DNA of 64,000 nt, taken from positions 141,001-205,000 of the forward strand of contig WBZZ01006968.1 of the NCBI GenBank assembly GCA_019918135.1, read 5' to 3'. This document shows positions 30,505-42,400 of the stretch, piece by piece. The position numbers were made by a program, and so were the translations under genes. Position 1 is the first letter of the stretch. Every line of letters begins with the position of its first letter. The notes under the pieces were generated by a model, which worked only from the letters and a program-made list of their open reading frames with translations, had not been told where the DNA came from and searched no databases. Source of the stretch: Paulinella micropora (lineage: Eukaryota > Cercozoa > Imbricatea > Euglyphida > Paulinellidae).

Positions 30505-30826
30505 TCTTGCTCTGCACCCGCAAAACAGTATTATTACATGTCCCGATCCCGGATATCACGGAAGTACTGATTCCCCGCTAGAAATACAGCAGTGAATAAA
30601 ACAAAACAACACTAAACTTGAAACAAAAAATCCTTGATGAATGCGCGCTGAGCGCGCACCGGCGCGACCGATCGCCTGCCACCTGCGTACCACCCCGCAC
30701 CACGCACCTACCTATAACCGTGACAAGGCAAATGCTTGCGCAAACAGCAAAAAAACCGCATGTTGATGAAAGCAAAAGCGGAAAAAAATATTGTAAAAAA
30801 GAAAATGATTATGCATTCCCGCCTCC

Positions 30827-30845
30827 GGTGGCACTACGAGCCACC
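30827..30845 (+). repeat. Subterminal palindromic repeat L3
   Basis: GGTGGCACTACGAGCCACC, preceded by GCCTCC as at the right-end copies. Confidence 0.8.
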
Positions 30846-30950
30846 GAAGCGTGCCAGCCACCATCGCACTGTCGACCGTGAAGGCGCCCAAGTCAATCTA
30901 AATAAGCCAAACAATTTCGCTGCGGCAAATACGAATTCTATGCAAGTAAT

Positions 30951-32654
30951 TCACCAGACAAGTGCTTCGTCCTCGCTGCTGCTGTCGGGAAAGCCGCCAG
31001 GGGGCTCGCACAGCTCACAGCCTACGTAATCTTCGCTGCCTGGAGGAGGGTTGTTGCTGTTGGGATGGTTGCAATGTTTGCAGAGCCAGATCTCGCCTCT
31101 GGAATTTGCGTCCCCCTCGTCCCAGTCGCTGTCCTTTTGATCTTCCTCATGATCTGACTCCTGGTAATTCACCGGCCGAGCCGCCCTCCTCTGTCGCTTT
31201 GCTGCTCCGCCCCGCCCAGCGGGACGTGAGCCTCGCACTGCCGCTCCGGAGGAAGGGCCACCACGCGCTGCGTTGCCCGGCTGCTTCCTTTTCCGGCCTG
31301 CTTTTTTATTTGCTTTCTTTTTGCTGCTTTTGCCTGCGCCACCTTCGGTATTGCCACCGTCGCCGTCGCCGTCGCGTCCCTTGTGGCCCGCCATAGCGTC
31401 CTCCAGTCTCTGCTGAAGGTCGGCCACCTTACCCTGCGTCGACAGCCCTAACCCTTTCAGCAAAGCGATACATTCGGGCTTGAGCATTTGGGTGAACCTT
31501 CCCTTTGCCTTGCTCTTTGCTCTCCCGCTGGCAGCAGACACCGAGTTGAAGTAGCTCTGCTTTTCCTCGTAGCTCATGCCATCGGTCGCTCCGGACTTCA
31601 CGTGTATCGCCAAGGCTGGCTCCCCCAAGCTCTGATGCTTGGACTTGCACCGCTCGTCCTTTTTGTGCGCAGGTACGGGGTACTTCAAGCTCTGGGTGCA
31701 CTTCTCGCACCGCTTGCCCTCCTTAGCATCCTTGTCTTGGCGTAAATCCAATACAATGCGGTCACGGAACTCAACATCGCTGTGAACCGCCCCGTAGGCC
31801 ACACCAGGCGTAAAAATTTTACCCTCATCTGTTGGCCGGTAGTAAACAAATGAGCGCAGCTCCTGAAACATCCACGTCGCAACCTTCCGGGGATTCTCCT
31901 TGTTCTTGCTGATCCACGCTTCGATCACGTCCCTGTCGTGACCGTAGTACCGATGGTTCTCAAACCCTGCTTTTGCAGCTGCAAGAAGCCAATCCTCAAC
32001 GATATCGAAACCACGGCCCTGCTCAAGCTGACTCGTGAGAAATACCTTAGTGTGTATGCCTTTGTCCGCGTCGCACACGTTCCAGGCATGCGCGCCGCAC
32101 AGCATATCTGAGCGCATCTCAATGTTGTACTTCTGCCAGAACCTACAGCCAGACTGCATTCAATCAGCTGGTGCGTGACATACTAAATACTTGGATTCCG
32201 CCATGATGCACTCTCTGTTATGGAAATCGCCCCCGCCATCGCCTGTGCGGATGCCAGGGCCCGGAAGAGATGACATCTCTCCGCTGCCTTCTTCCTCCTC
32301 AGTTCGCATGTGGTAATCCCATATATACCGAGTCGTGGAGCCGGAACGCTCACATCTCATGATATTATGGATGTATTCATACTGCAGCACCCCGTCCGTC
32401 CGCCGTGTGACGCGAGTGAACAACAAATCATTCATCTTCACGCCTGTTTCGGGGTACCAGGAAGGGGTAAAACTGAAGAAGCCTGACATCTTTTCACAGC
32501 AAGTGATGGCGAACGCCGAGCGAGAAAAGATCACACCGATGGAGAAGCGGATCACTGCTTCTGTTGTGAAAGAGAACTTGGCTGGGAAGTCAGGGTCTAA
32601 CGCTGCATTTTGGTTTGGATCTTTGGACTCCTTTTTTAATTGGTTCAGAACCAC
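30951..32654 (-). pseudogene. DDE-type transposase with SAP domain and RanBP2-like zinc finger
   Basis: A single minus-strand frame interrupted by one TGA (32160-32162), directly followed by ATG. The upstream half has IRTGDGGGDFHNRE, which resembles the SDGG-x-HFK catalytic-Asp motif of several eukaryotic transposases. The downstream half has GAHAWNVCDADKG, resembling the HGK-x-x-CDA-x-G motif that usually follows it. Toward the C-terminus are a SAP motif (LLKGLGLSTQGKVADLQQRL), a basic Gly/Lys/Arg-rich linker, an acidic patch and a zinc finger WLCKHCNHPNSN...GCELCE. The product would bind transposon ends and chromatin in the nucleus. The TGA may be a mutation or mark an intron. The superfamily is uncertain. 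Confidence 0.6.
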
Positions 32655-33027
32655 AGCCCACCCTCAAATCTACGCGCAAATGGTGGAGGAGTCAGGGGGC
32701 TTCGAGCGCTTGGCGCACATTATGCGGGGTGGAAAGTGGAATGAGCAAAACTCAGCTGCATATCTTTGTAAGGGAGGCTGCGTCAGGCCAGGAAGCACCG
32801 ATGTATGCCACCACAACTATGTCCCTCGCAATCGCAAGACTGTTGGTAAGATACTGAAGGAGGAGGATGTTCTGTTTCGTTGCATTACCAAAACAGTCCC
32901 TTGCAAGTGGCACGACAACTGGGACAAATGGAAGGCCGAGCTATTGCAAGAGGAAGCTTTGACAGAGGAGAAGCGGAACTTGGAAAAGATCAAAAACCTC
33001 AAGGAAAAAATCAAAAAGTGCGATTAA
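32506..33027 (+). CDS. Hypothetical transposon protein with C-terminal coiled coil
   Basis: From ATG at 32506 the ORF encodes about 173 residues with paired Cys/His (CKGGCVRPGSTDVCHHN) and a charged coiled-coil tail (EEALTEEKRNLEKIKNLKEKIKK). It overlaps the upstream end of the transposase frame on the other strand, so one of the two overlapping parts is probably not translated. No family recognised. Confidence 0.4.
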   Translation: MANAEREKITPMEKRITASVVKENLAGKSGSNAAFWFGSLDSFFNWFRTTAHPQIYAQMVEESGGFERLAHIMRGGKWNEQNSAAYLCKGGCVRPGSTDVCHHNYVPRNRKTVGKILKEEDVLFRCITKTVPCKWHDNWDKWKAELLQEEALTEEKRNLEKIKNLKEKIKKCD

Positions 33028-33113
33028 CACGACGCGCAGTACAAGGTGCAGCGAAGGTCACTCCCAGCTTCCATTTGGCTTGTTTGTGAGACTTTTTTGC
33101 ATGTGCAGCCACA

Positions 33114-33533
33114 TCACGCGACAAATCGATCTGCTTGAACCTGGGCTTGGCGCTTGGGTAGTCTATCAGGACTACATATATTATCTTGGTGCAGATTGGC
33201 GTCAGCATCTCGAACAGCTTTTGCTGCTTTCCGCGCATACTGATCGCTGATCGAAGTAAAGATTTCTTGAAATTCTTTTGAGGTCATCTTCCCTCGAAGC
33301 TTCCCAACAAAAGCCTGCTTGTGAGCTGATCGATAGGGAAAACTCTGCACAATTTCTTTGACAGCCTTGGCAGCTGCAGCTTCCGCTTGCCCTTGCTGTA
33401 CTAGCGCTGATACTTGGGGGAACTGCTCCTTGCCTTTCTTAGATAAAAGTAGGCACATCAGTTGGTCATCCGTCATCCCATCGAGACTCTTACTTGAGCG
33501 CATCTTTTCCTGGTATCTCCTGCTCCTTTCCAA
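33114..33533 (-). CDS. Hypothetical helical protein or exon
   Basis: A 139-residue minus-strand ORF rich in Lys/Gln/Ala helices (KGKEQFPQVSALVQQGQAEA). It may be an upstream exon of the transposase or a separate small gene. Another frame (33538-33888) with Ser-rich sequence lies just upstream and could belong to the same transcript. No family recognised. Confidence 0.35.
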   Translation of the reverse strand: MERSRRYQEKMRSSKSLDGMTDDQLMCLLLSKKGKEQFPQVSALVQQGQAEAAAAKAVKEIVQSFPYRSAHKQAFVGKLRGKMTSKEFQEIFTSISDQYARKAAKAVRDADANLHQDNICSPDRLPKRQAQVQADRFVA

Positions 33534-34207
33534 AGTCTTACGGTGCCGAACATCTGACTAGCGTCTCATCAAGTCGCTTCCTGGAATGATGGCCGCTATG
33601 TGCACTAGATTCAGTATCTGATATGCCCCCGGAAGAGAATGCAGATCCACTCGATGGGCTCAACATATTGAATGAAGCAAGGGCTGACGGTGCGACTTCT
33701 GACACTCGCGAACTAGCTCGTTGTTCCACTAGCTCCACCTTTGCAGACAGCGGTATAGAGGACCGACTCCTTGCTACAGCAGACTGTACTGCCGACTGGC
33801 TTATGGTTGATTGGGTGGCTAATCTGGCTAGGAACGACATGGCATGCCTCTGGGACAGCAACAACAAGCAGTTCATACTCACAATCACATTGTTCGTATA
33901 GCACCGAATAGAGCTTTCCTAAGGCTGAAGCCTCCAAGCTGAAAAGGGTCGAGATTGGGATGCCGACTACAGCACAAGTGGGATGTAACATAACAAGAGA
34001 AGAGGTGACGACCTGCGAGGGTGTGTCACTAGTGGCTCGCTCTGCACAAACTTGTCACAAGGGTGCTTTTTCAAAGCTCCTAAACTCACAGTACCGTACA
34101 GGGAATAGTGGCATTCGGCGGGTTTCTTTGGCATTTCTCCTTAAGTTTGAGAGCATTCCCGCTTCAACTAGTTCAAGTGCTATTCCTGTTACCCCACTGC
34201 CTTTTGC

Positions 34208-34690
34208 ATGCCCAAGGAGAAGATTATTGTAGAAACTATCGAGGCCTATCGTGTGGAAAGAAAGGATGGACAACAGACGGTGTTTGTGCAAGTGAATAAC
34301 GAAGAGACATGGCAACCGCTAGGCGACTGCAAAATTGACACTGCAATCACGATGCAGTACAATGATTTTCCAAGCCCAGATCCCAATGTGCCGGCATGGG
34401 ACATAAAAGAAGACAATATGGTCTTTCGATACGCCCCGCAAGGAAAAGCCAAAGTTCGCAGTCTCACAGGAAAGCCAAAGTTTTTTTACCCTAGCCTGGC
34501 AGAACAAAAGACGACTCATAGTCGCAGAGCTAGGGCAAAGCGTCAGCAGCCTGGTTCAGCTGAAAAAAAGGATGACTCGCACGTGTCAGAAGCTGAACAA
34601 CAGCCGAAAAAACGGTGGGAGGGCAAACCTTCTCAAGCCACGAAGAAGGCACAATCGCAGCAGAAGGTTTGCTGCTTCATACATACATAG
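34208..34690 (+). CDS. Chromodomain-like protein in transposon
   Basis: A 160-residue ORF. The first ~50 residues (IVETIEAYRVERKDG...VFVQVNNEETWQPL) resemble a chromodomain: a beta strand, an aromatic, TW-x-P and a following helix. This is a methyl-lysine-reading fold often carried by mobile elements. The tail is Lys/Gln/Ser-rich and ends where the satellite array begins, so the true 3' end may lie in a downstream exon. The domain match is suggestive only. Confidence 0.4.
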   Translation: MPKEKIIVETIEAYRVERKDGQQTVFVQVNNEETWQPLGDCKIDTAITMQYNDFPSPDPNVPAWDIKEDNMVFRYAPQGKAKVRSLTGKPKFFYPSLAEQKTTHSRRARAKRQQPGSAEKKDDSHVSEAEQQPKKRWEGKPSQATKKAQSQQKVCCFIHT

Positions 34691-35560
34691 TTAGGAAAGT
34701 AAGTAAGTAAGTTCGTAAATAAACAAATAAATAAATAAATAAATAAACAATCAAATCAAGAAATGAATGATGGGTAACGAGAAAATAAGTACATCCATGC
34801 ATGCAACAACAACAGAGCATGCAAGTATTATTGCATGCATACCTACACGCATGCACACATACATACATACATAGTTAGGAAAGTAATTAAGTAAGTTCGT
34901 AAATAAACAAATAAATGAACAAATAAACAATTAAATAAGGAAATGAATGATGAGGCACGACAAAATACGTACATGCATGCAACAACAACAAAGCATACAT
35001 ACATATATTGCATGCATACCTACACGCATGCACACATACATACATACATAGTTAGGAAAGTAAGTAAGTAAGTTCGTAAATAAACAAATAAATGAACAAA
35101 TAAACAATTAAGTAAGGAAATGAATGATGAGGCACGACAAAATACGTACATGCATGCATGCAACAACAACAAAGCATACATACATATATTGCATGCATAC
35201 CTACACGCATGCATACATACATACATAGTTAGGAAAGTAAGTAAGTAAGTTCGTAAATAAATGAATGAATAAAGAAATAAACTATTAAACAAAGAAATGA
35301 ATGATGAGGCACGACAAAATACGTACATGCATGCATGCAACAACAACAAAGCATACATATATATATTGCATGCATACCTACACGCATGCATACATACATA
35401 CATACATAGTTAGGAAAGTAAGTAAGTAAGTTCGTAAATAAATGAATGAATAAAGAAATAAACTATTAAACAAAGAAAGAATTATGAGTAACGAGAAAGC
35501 AACAACAACTATGCATACATGCACGCATACATACACGCATACATACATACACACATACAA
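34681..35560. repeat. ~180-bp satellite array, about five units
   Basis: The landmark TTAGGAAAGTAA recurs at 34691, 34875, 35052, 35229 and 35410, a period of 177-184 bp. Units are made of short CATA, TAAG, AAAT and CAACAA tracts. Open minus-strand frames here (MYVCMHACRYAC...) are a by-product of the tetranucleotide composition. Confidence 0.9.
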
Positions 35561-35566
35561 GAGAAA

Positions 35567-35700
<134 letters not shown>

Positions 35701-35974
35701 AAACGAATCGTTCTTGCAGTGGTCGCCCGGCCGTAAGCAGCGTGGTGGGAGGCTTGGCAGCAAAAAGGCTGCTGGACCAGTTTCACGTCGTGTCGATTTC
35801 TCTGAAGCGCTAGCTGCCACTGGGTACTGTCATCTTGATGTCGTTTTCTCATGACATTGGCATATTTTGCAGTGACGAGGCAAAGGAGGGTCTTGAGGAG
35901 ACGAGCGCATCAGCTCCCAGGCAGGAACGGTATTAGTTTTGCAATTTCTGGTGTTTGCATGCTGCGTAATGTGA

Positions 35975-36349
35975 TTGCATTGCAGGGTGATACCAGCAGC
36001 ACACAGCTCCCCGCCCCCACCACCGCCGGACAGAGATGATGTTTTGGAAAAGCTCAAGCACTTGAGCGCAATTTCTGCATCGGCCAGGGCTGCTTTGTTG
36101 AGATCTGACGAAGCTTTTACACATAATCTGGATGCACTGCAACTTCCTGAAGAGGATGAACAGCCAGAGCCGGTGCCACTGTCGGTCCCAAAACCAAAAT
36201 CATCTCTCGTCGGTGCTTGGGGAGACTCCATTAAAAGCAAGTCGATCGCGGATAAGGCGGGCGACGCCGCGGACGAGAAAGACGGTAAGGGCACGCATAC
36301 GGAAGATCTTACAGTGAGCGCTAGCACGGCGGACAAGAAAGATCGATGA
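35975..36349 (+). CDS. Hypothetical Pro/Asp-rich protein or exon
   Basis: A 124-residue ORF with a poly-Pro stretch, a helix (DVLEKLKHLSAISASARAAL) and a charged tail. It may be an exon of a gene continuing into the SET-like ORF. No family recognised. Confidence 0.35.
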   Translation: MHCRVIPAAHSSPPPPPPDRDDVLEKLKHLSAISASARAALLRSDEAFTHNLDALQLPEEDEQPEPVPLSVPKPKSSLVGAWGDSIKSKSIADKAGDAADEKDGKGTHTEDLTVSASTADKKDR

Positions 36350-36809
36350 TGCCGATACCGCCGCCAACCTAAAGCTCATAGCTGAGCAAAAAGCAGCAGA
36401 TGATGCAGCACGAGCGGCCTGGGAACAAGCGAAGAAAAATTATAAATTCTGGGAGGTCAGGCCCGCAAAACAGTATTATTATAAATTTCCAGCCGGAATG
36501 AGCGCAACCGAACAGGCGCAACAACAGAAAGGGTACTAACTGTTTCTGTTTTTTTCTTGCTCTTCACACCCTCCCCGTGTCCCTAATGCAATGATGTCTA
36601 GACTTGTGATAGCGTAATCTGTGGGCACATCTGTGGAGTACTTCGCGTGTGTCGACAGCCAGTACTGGAGCAACCTCGGGCTGAACCTGACCGTAATTTC
36701 CTGCTTTGATAGCATGCACTGCAGTCCACCCCCCTCCTACCCGTAGGCAGGTGAATGGGTATTGACAACGATGGTGCCCCCGGCCATATGCCTTGTGCTT
36801 GGGTAAGCA
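36350..36809. other. Transposon internal gap
   Basis: Mixed composition. A 20-bp segment around GCAAAACAGTATTATTA (36462) is shared with the left end (30520). No confident gene; it could hold introns. Confidence 0.4.
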
Positions 36810-38241
36810 ATGCTGCACATACAGACATGCAATCGCGGTATCTGTTGCTTGCATAGTCCGGGCCGTCGCCTGCAACAGGACCCGCTTGGCAAGTTTATAG
36901 TTCTGGCGAATCCCATAAACACGCGATCGTGCTTGGTCGCGATTGAGACCACTCCCGCTGGAGCCAGCGAACGCACTTTTGCTTTGTCCTTTTTGGTGGA
37001 GGCAGACATAGATGCAGTGGCCACGAAGAAAGACCAGAGCGAGCACAGAGGCCGTGCCAGAGACAGCTTTCTGCAAGAGTGCGTATATTCCCTACTGGAG
37101 CCCCATATTCAAGCAGCGAACGGTTGCTTGCCGAAAGACGAGCCGCTTCCTCCCATTCCGCGCTATCGCGCCACCGTGGTCGCTCAAACCCCCCCCCCCC
37201 CCCCCCCAAGTCAGTGCAGACGCGAAGGCCTCTGCCTCCAGCACCGCCCTGAGCGCATCCAGCAGTCAGGGGTAAGCAACAACAGCTTGTCTGTCATTGA
37301 AAATGATGCAAAATTTATTATGCGCAGGGATAGTATTGCGTCCCGCAAGGTCAGGCGCAAGTCGGTATTTCCAAAGGGCGAGGTGCGCGTTGTTGCAATG
37401 GATTCGTTCGTTGATCCAGAGGGAAGAGATCCTCTAGAAGGTTACGGGGTGCAGCTAGTTCCCATCAACGGAGCTCGGTACGGGGACATTGGGCTGCGGG
37501 AGGGCGAGGAGCTTGGCGGATTCGGGAGGGAACTGCTGCTACAATTTTGGGGCGACTGCTATGATGAAAAGGTGGATCCCGCAGGCTTCTCTGCTGTTTT
37601 GGCAAGTCCGGGCGACAGCACGCTCAAGATCGGTGGCAAGCTCTGGTGCTTTACCAAAGCACATTGCAAGGAAGTAGCAGAGGATCGTTCCCAGCCGCCA
37701 TGCAACGCAGGCGCGCTGATAAACCATGCGCCTGAGGGTTCAGGTGCAAACTGCACCTGGATTCTGCTGAAAGGCAAGAAAAATCAATACCCCATCCTCA
37801 AAATGACTGACAACCTCGTGTACGGCGGTTTTTTTTTCATTTGACTACGATGGCCAGAAGGGCTCTGTGTATTGGCCTCAGCACGTTGGGGGAGTAACGC
37901 CCCGGGACATGCCTCTGGCGGCGGATGCGGACAGGAAGTTGATTTGGCCTCGCTTCAATAAGCCTTCGCCTGCACCCCAGAGCTTCAAGGTAAGAGCCTG
38001 CACCCACACAACACAAAACATGCTTGCACTCTCACAGCTACCTGCAAAGAAGACTGCAGCTGGTAAAAAAGTTGGAGTCGGTGGCAAGGGTGGCAACCAG
38101 ACGCATCTGCCAACTTGCCTTTGCCCGACGTGCCCCCTGGGCATCAAGAAGCGCGCCAAGGCAATGGCCAAGCTTGCTGCTGCTAATAATACTGAAGCGC
38201 GCGCGCAAGGTAATAAGCTTGCCGTGCACAATCTGATGTGA
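36810..38241 (+). pseudogene. SET-domain-like methyltransferase in transposon
   Basis: The main ORF (36810-37844) ends in a region shaped like a SET domain: GYGVQLVPI near the start, CNAGALINHAPEGSGANCTW in place of the N-x-x-RFINHSC-x-PNC signature, then YPILKMTDN and, after a slip in a T-run at about 37831, FDYDGQKGSVYWP in the position of the GEEL-x-x-DYG motif. SET enzymes methylate lysines, usually on histones. A GGTAAG donor-like site at 37990 and a further ORF (37867-38241) with a CLCPTCP motif suggest spliced exons. The catalytic motifs are degenerate, so activity is uncertain. Confidence 0.45.
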
Positions 38242-38331
38242 TGGGTACCTGGTTTTGATTTAGAGGAAACGGACGAGGAGGATTCGGATGATGAGTCGGA
38301 AGATTCGGATGATGGGTCGGAAGATTCACCC

Positions 38332-38871
38332 TTGCAGTCACCTAAAAAGAAGAAAGTGAAGCGTGGCACTGCAAAGGAAAGTGGTTTAAAGCGGCCGGAC
38401 GGGCAGACCCCGATCCAAGGGGGAGGTGATCGTCAGGTATGCGCCCCAGGCTGTCGATGCCCGCGGTGCCGCCAGTCGCAACGCGTCCCCGGGCATGGAG
38501 AAGGGTGCGATTGCACAGGGTGCGTACCACATGGCAAAGGGTGCAAATGTGAGGAATGTGTACCAGATGCTAAGCATGGCAAAGGGTGCAGATGCAAGGA
38601 GAAGTGCGCGCCCCCATCGTCGCCGCCGCATGTGGTCCCCTTTGCAATCCCCCCGTCCTCCCCGCCCGACCAGCATGGCGGATATGGAGGTCAACAGCCT
38701 GCGTTGTCACCTGTTTTCCAGCCAGCAGCCGGTGGAGGCCGTGGAGGCAGCGGCCTTGCGGCGTATCTGGCATACTCACAACAGCAAGCAACGTCGTATT
38801 TGTCACACAGTCAACAGCAAAGTACCTCGTTTCTGAATTACATGGCAGGGGGTAACTCTCGGCTTGAGTAG
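38332..38871 (+). CDS. CxC-type cysteine-cluster protein
   Basis: A 179-residue ORF. A basic start (SPKKKKVKRG) precedes a Cys cluster with three near-repeats: HGEGCDCTGCVP, HGKGCKCEECVP, HGKGCRCKEKCAP, after CRCPRC. CxC clusters of this kind bind zinc and DNA in tesmin-type proteins and occur in some transposon-encoded proteins. The Gln/Ser/Tyr-rich tail is low complexity. It could be the last exon of the SET-like gene. Confidence 0.5.
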   Translation: MQSPKKKKVKRGTAKESGLKRPDGQTPIQGGGDRQVCAPGCRCPRCRQSQRVPGHGEGCDCTGCVPHGKGCKCEECVPDAKHGKGCRCKEKCAPPSSPPHVVPFAIPPSSPPDQHGGYGGQQPALSPVFQPAAGGGRGGSGLAAYLAYSQQQATSYLSHSQQQSTSFLNYMAGGNSRLE

Positions 38872-38906
38872 ACCGTTAGCGCGTACAAGGTAGCATACTC
38901 GCCTCC

Positions 38907-38927
38907 GGTGGCGCCACAAGTGCCACC
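38907..38927 (-). repeat. Subterminal palindromic repeat R1
   Basis: GGTGGCGCCACAAGTGCCACC, the inverse orientation of the left-end core. Confidence 0.8.
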
Positions 38928-39087
38928 GCAGGCAGGAGAGAGCATTAACTTTCATTTTCTCTCTTGACTTTACTGTTTATGATTGATTTTGTTGTGTAAT
39001 TTGTGTTGTACCGCGCTAGGATTCGGACTTGCCCTCCTGACGTAGGTATCACGGGTGGGGTGGCGCGGTAGCCTGCGTACGCAGTCC

Positions 39088-39108
39088 GGTGGCGCTCCAA
39101 GTGCCACC
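39088..39108 (-). repeat. Subterminal palindromic repeat R2
   Basis: GGTGGC arm, GCTCCAAGT, GCCACC arm, followed by GGAGGCGGG, which mirrors the GCCTCC before L3. Confidence 0.8.
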
Positions 39109-39415
39109 GGAGGCGGGAAAACACAGACAATTATAATTTGCTTTCTTTTTGCAGCTTTGCGTCGTTTTGTTACTTAATTCGCGGCTACACAGCCTGAGGA
39201 AGCGGACTTTACCGTCAGGCACATAGCAGTCTGGAATGTGTAGTACAGCTATCTTTGCGTTGCCGTAGGCTATATTTAAGTAGTCAAAATGCATTATTAT
39301 ATTAATATAAACTAATGAAAGTTGTTTTTGCTATTTACTACGACTTTTAATAACATAAAAAGCATGCCGGTAGTGACTACGCAAATTTGTGCAATCCTTA
39401 CGACCTACGACCTTC

Positions 39416-39437
39416 CGGCCCTTCGTATCAGGAAGAG
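39416..39437 (-). repeat. Right terminal inverted repeat
   Basis: Reverse complement of 29954-29975, all 22 positions identical, followed by GATC. Confidence 0.92.
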
Positions 39438-42400
39438 GATCAGGCAGAGTTCTGGGCCGCCACGGAGCGCTGCGGCGGCGGTGTGCTGGCTGACCTAGAG
39501 CCCAGGGCGGCGGCGCTCGTGCTGGAGCCGCGCACTGCCGCCGAGCTGTCAGCCGCCGTGGCCGCCGGCGCCTGGGAGGCGCACCCACTCCTGACGTCGT
39601 GGCGCGCGGCCACGGCGGCCGCGTTTGTATGCTGGCGCACGGCGCAGTCGCAGCGCAGCAAGCGCAGGGGGCACTGTCAGGAGCGCGTGCCACAGGCTTG
39701 CGTACTGGTCCGCGTACGCCAGGTGCTGGAATTCGGAGCCTGCGCGGCCGTCACTCTGGCGACGACGCCGCTGCTGACAATCGCACGTCTGGTGCAACAG
39801 GAACGCGTGCTGCACGAGACGCTGGTGCAGCGGCTGGAACGGCTCGCGCACCTGGGCATGACCAGGCGCTCCAGGGGCCAGTTCGTGCGCTGCACGCCCC
39901 CGTGCGAGCGCCAGGCGCTGGCCGGCGCCCCGGGCCTAGAAAGACAGCGGCGGGAGTGCAGCGCGCGCCTGGACACGCTCGCGGCCGTGGTTCGCCGGTA
40001 CACAGAAGCCGCGAAGTCCGAAACACCCTTTGAGGGGCTGTCACAGCAGCGCCTGCAAAAAGACCCGCGCGCCGCGCGGCTGGACCCGGAGCAGTGGCGG
40101 GCCTTTGTGGTCAAGGCTGTCTACTCTGCTACGGCGCAGCGCAAGCACTTTTATCTGCAGTGTTCGCCGTACCTGCGGGGTTGCGGCGGGGCGCAGCCCA
40201 CTGTCAGAAACCGCGACGCCTCTTTTGTGTGCGACTTCAGGGAGGGCTCAGCCACTCAGCACACTTTCGAGCCCAGCAACATGTACTGGCGGGTGGTGCT
40301 GGCCTCCGGCCGCTTGCCCCTGGCCAGGCTAGGGCTGCCCTCGGGGCTGCAGTACGCTTTCCGGCTGAGTGTCCTGGGGGCGTCTCGCGCGCTGTTACCG
40401 TTCGTGCGTGCGACGGTAGGCGGCACCTCACGCAACAGCTTACGTAGCTGATCGAGCTGCTGCGCTGTGCCTGGGAGGTGCGACAGTCGTGGGAAGAAAC
40501 AGTAGCAACGGCCGCGGTGCCGGCCGGGGCTTTGCTGTCCGCCGAGCTTTCTGTTGACCCGCTCGCCAAAGAATACCAGCAGACGCTCAGCTCCGCGTAC
40601 TTTTGCTGGCGCTCGACCTTCAGCAGCGACGGCGGCACAGCGCGTTCGAGGGCCAGCTCGGGCAGGTGTCCAGGAATCTAAGCGAGCTGCTGGGCAAGAA
40701 GGATGGCGAGTTCCGCAAGAACGGGCTCGGCAAGCGCATCGACCACTCGGCCCGCGGCGTGCTGATCTGCAACGCGCTCGTGCCCCTGGGCCACGTCGCG
40801 CTCGGGCTTGACATGCTGCGTACGCTACGGGAAAGAATCCTGGTCGGCGCATACAACCTCGCGGCCGTCCGCGCGGCCGCGGACCAAGTGTAGCGCACCC
40901 GGGCCGAACTCGCGGTTCGCCGCCGGCTGCTAGAAGAAGCGAGGGCCGCGCGGCGCGATCGCGAGGTGCTGCAGCTGATGGAAAGCAGCGACGACCTGCA
41001 GTACAACGACGTGCACCCGAACCTCGGGCGCCTGTGGCGCGCAGCGTCCGGCCCGCCACTGTTGCTGGAGCAGCTGCCCGGGGACTACTCGTCGCACATC
41101 GCGGTGGGCGACACTATTGAGGTCAGCCTCAACGAGGGCAGCAAGGTCGTCGTCAACCGCCAGCCCACGCTGTCGCCCCAGAGTGCGCGCGTGTTCACGG
41201 TCCTGGCGCCGCGCGCGCCGCTCTACGCTACGGCTACGCCGCAGCACTACTGCGTCGCGCTGAACCCGATCGAAGAAATACCCTTTAACGGAGACAATGA
41301 CGGCGACGTCGTCACGGTCATCGCGCTGCAGGACCTGCAGTGCTGCTGGAGCTCCGAGGAGACCATGGGCTCCGTGCTGCTAGCCACGTCGCGGGCAGCG
41401 GGCGAGAACGTGGCCAAGCTGGCGCAGGACAACCTGGCGGTGCTGTTCCACGCCTTGACTACCAACCAAACGTACCGGCAGGAAGAGCTGCTACATTTGT
41501 ACGCGCTGCTGGAACAGCACGTGCCTACGCCGCGCGGCGCCCTCGTCCATTTGCCGCCCCAGCTGCCACAGCCTGCTATTGGCGAGGCCGAGGTTGAGTG
41601 GTCTTGCTGGGACGTGGTCGCCACTTTCCTGCCGCAGGGCTTCGTGCAGCCCTGGGTCCAAGGTGACGGTTCACTAGCTGAGTGGCGCTGCGCAGAGCGG
41701 TGGAACAAGGCCTGGCTCGGACAGGGCGCGGCCAGTCTGACCAAGCTGCTGCACGCCGACTACGGGCCCGAGTGGGCGGCCATGTTCCTCAACTGCGTCA
41801 GCGTCTTCGTGCTCTGGTCCAACGAGCGCCACAGCACCACCGTCAACCTGGCCGAGCTCGTGCACGACAACCCCTGGGGCGCCACAGCAAGGTCCGGCAC
41901 GCCGGCCATTGCTGCACCAGCGGGTAGCCCACAGCCGCCGGGCCGTCCCTCGTGGCTGTCCCGGGAACGCCGGCTGCGGTCGCGGCTGCAGGCGCAGTCG
42001 AGCATAGAAGATACCTTCCGTCAGCAGTGTGCCGTGCGCACCGCGCAGCTGCAGCAGCTCGCGGCCCAGCACCAGCGCGAGCGCTATACTTCGGGTGTGC
42101 GCGGGCTCAGGGGCAGCGTGGCGTCCGGCGCCAAGGGCTCGATCGACGACCTGCGCCAGCTCGAGCTGCAGACGGGCCTGCACCTTTACGAGCAGGCGCT
42201 CATCTCGCCCATCCTGTGCGGGCGCCGCAGCGGGTACTCGCGCTATGGCGACCCGATAGACAACGGCTTGATCACCAATTCCTTCATGTCGGGCCTCACG
42301 ATCCGCGAGTACGGCTGGCACATGGTGTCCGCCCGCGAGGTCGTGGGGCGCAACGTGCGCACCGTGGTTACCACCGGCTACTTCCAGCACTCACTGAGCT

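Larger units (their letters stand above)
29976..30950. other. Transposon left non-coding end
   Basis: AT-rich, with three subterminal palindromes (30284, 30486, 30827) and no convincing gene. Likely transposase-binding and regulatory DNA. Confidence 0.6.
38872..39437. other. Transposon right non-coding end
   Basis: Contains the two inverted subterminal palindromes (38907, 39088) and the right TIR. No gene. Confidence 0.7.

Noticed and set aside
20883-32162. TGA recoded as an amino acid (in-frame TGA at 20883, 23622, 32160 and 2971)
   Set aside because: Other genes in the window end normally with TGA and Trp is encoded by TGG throughout. Nonsense mutation, introns or errors explain the cases better.
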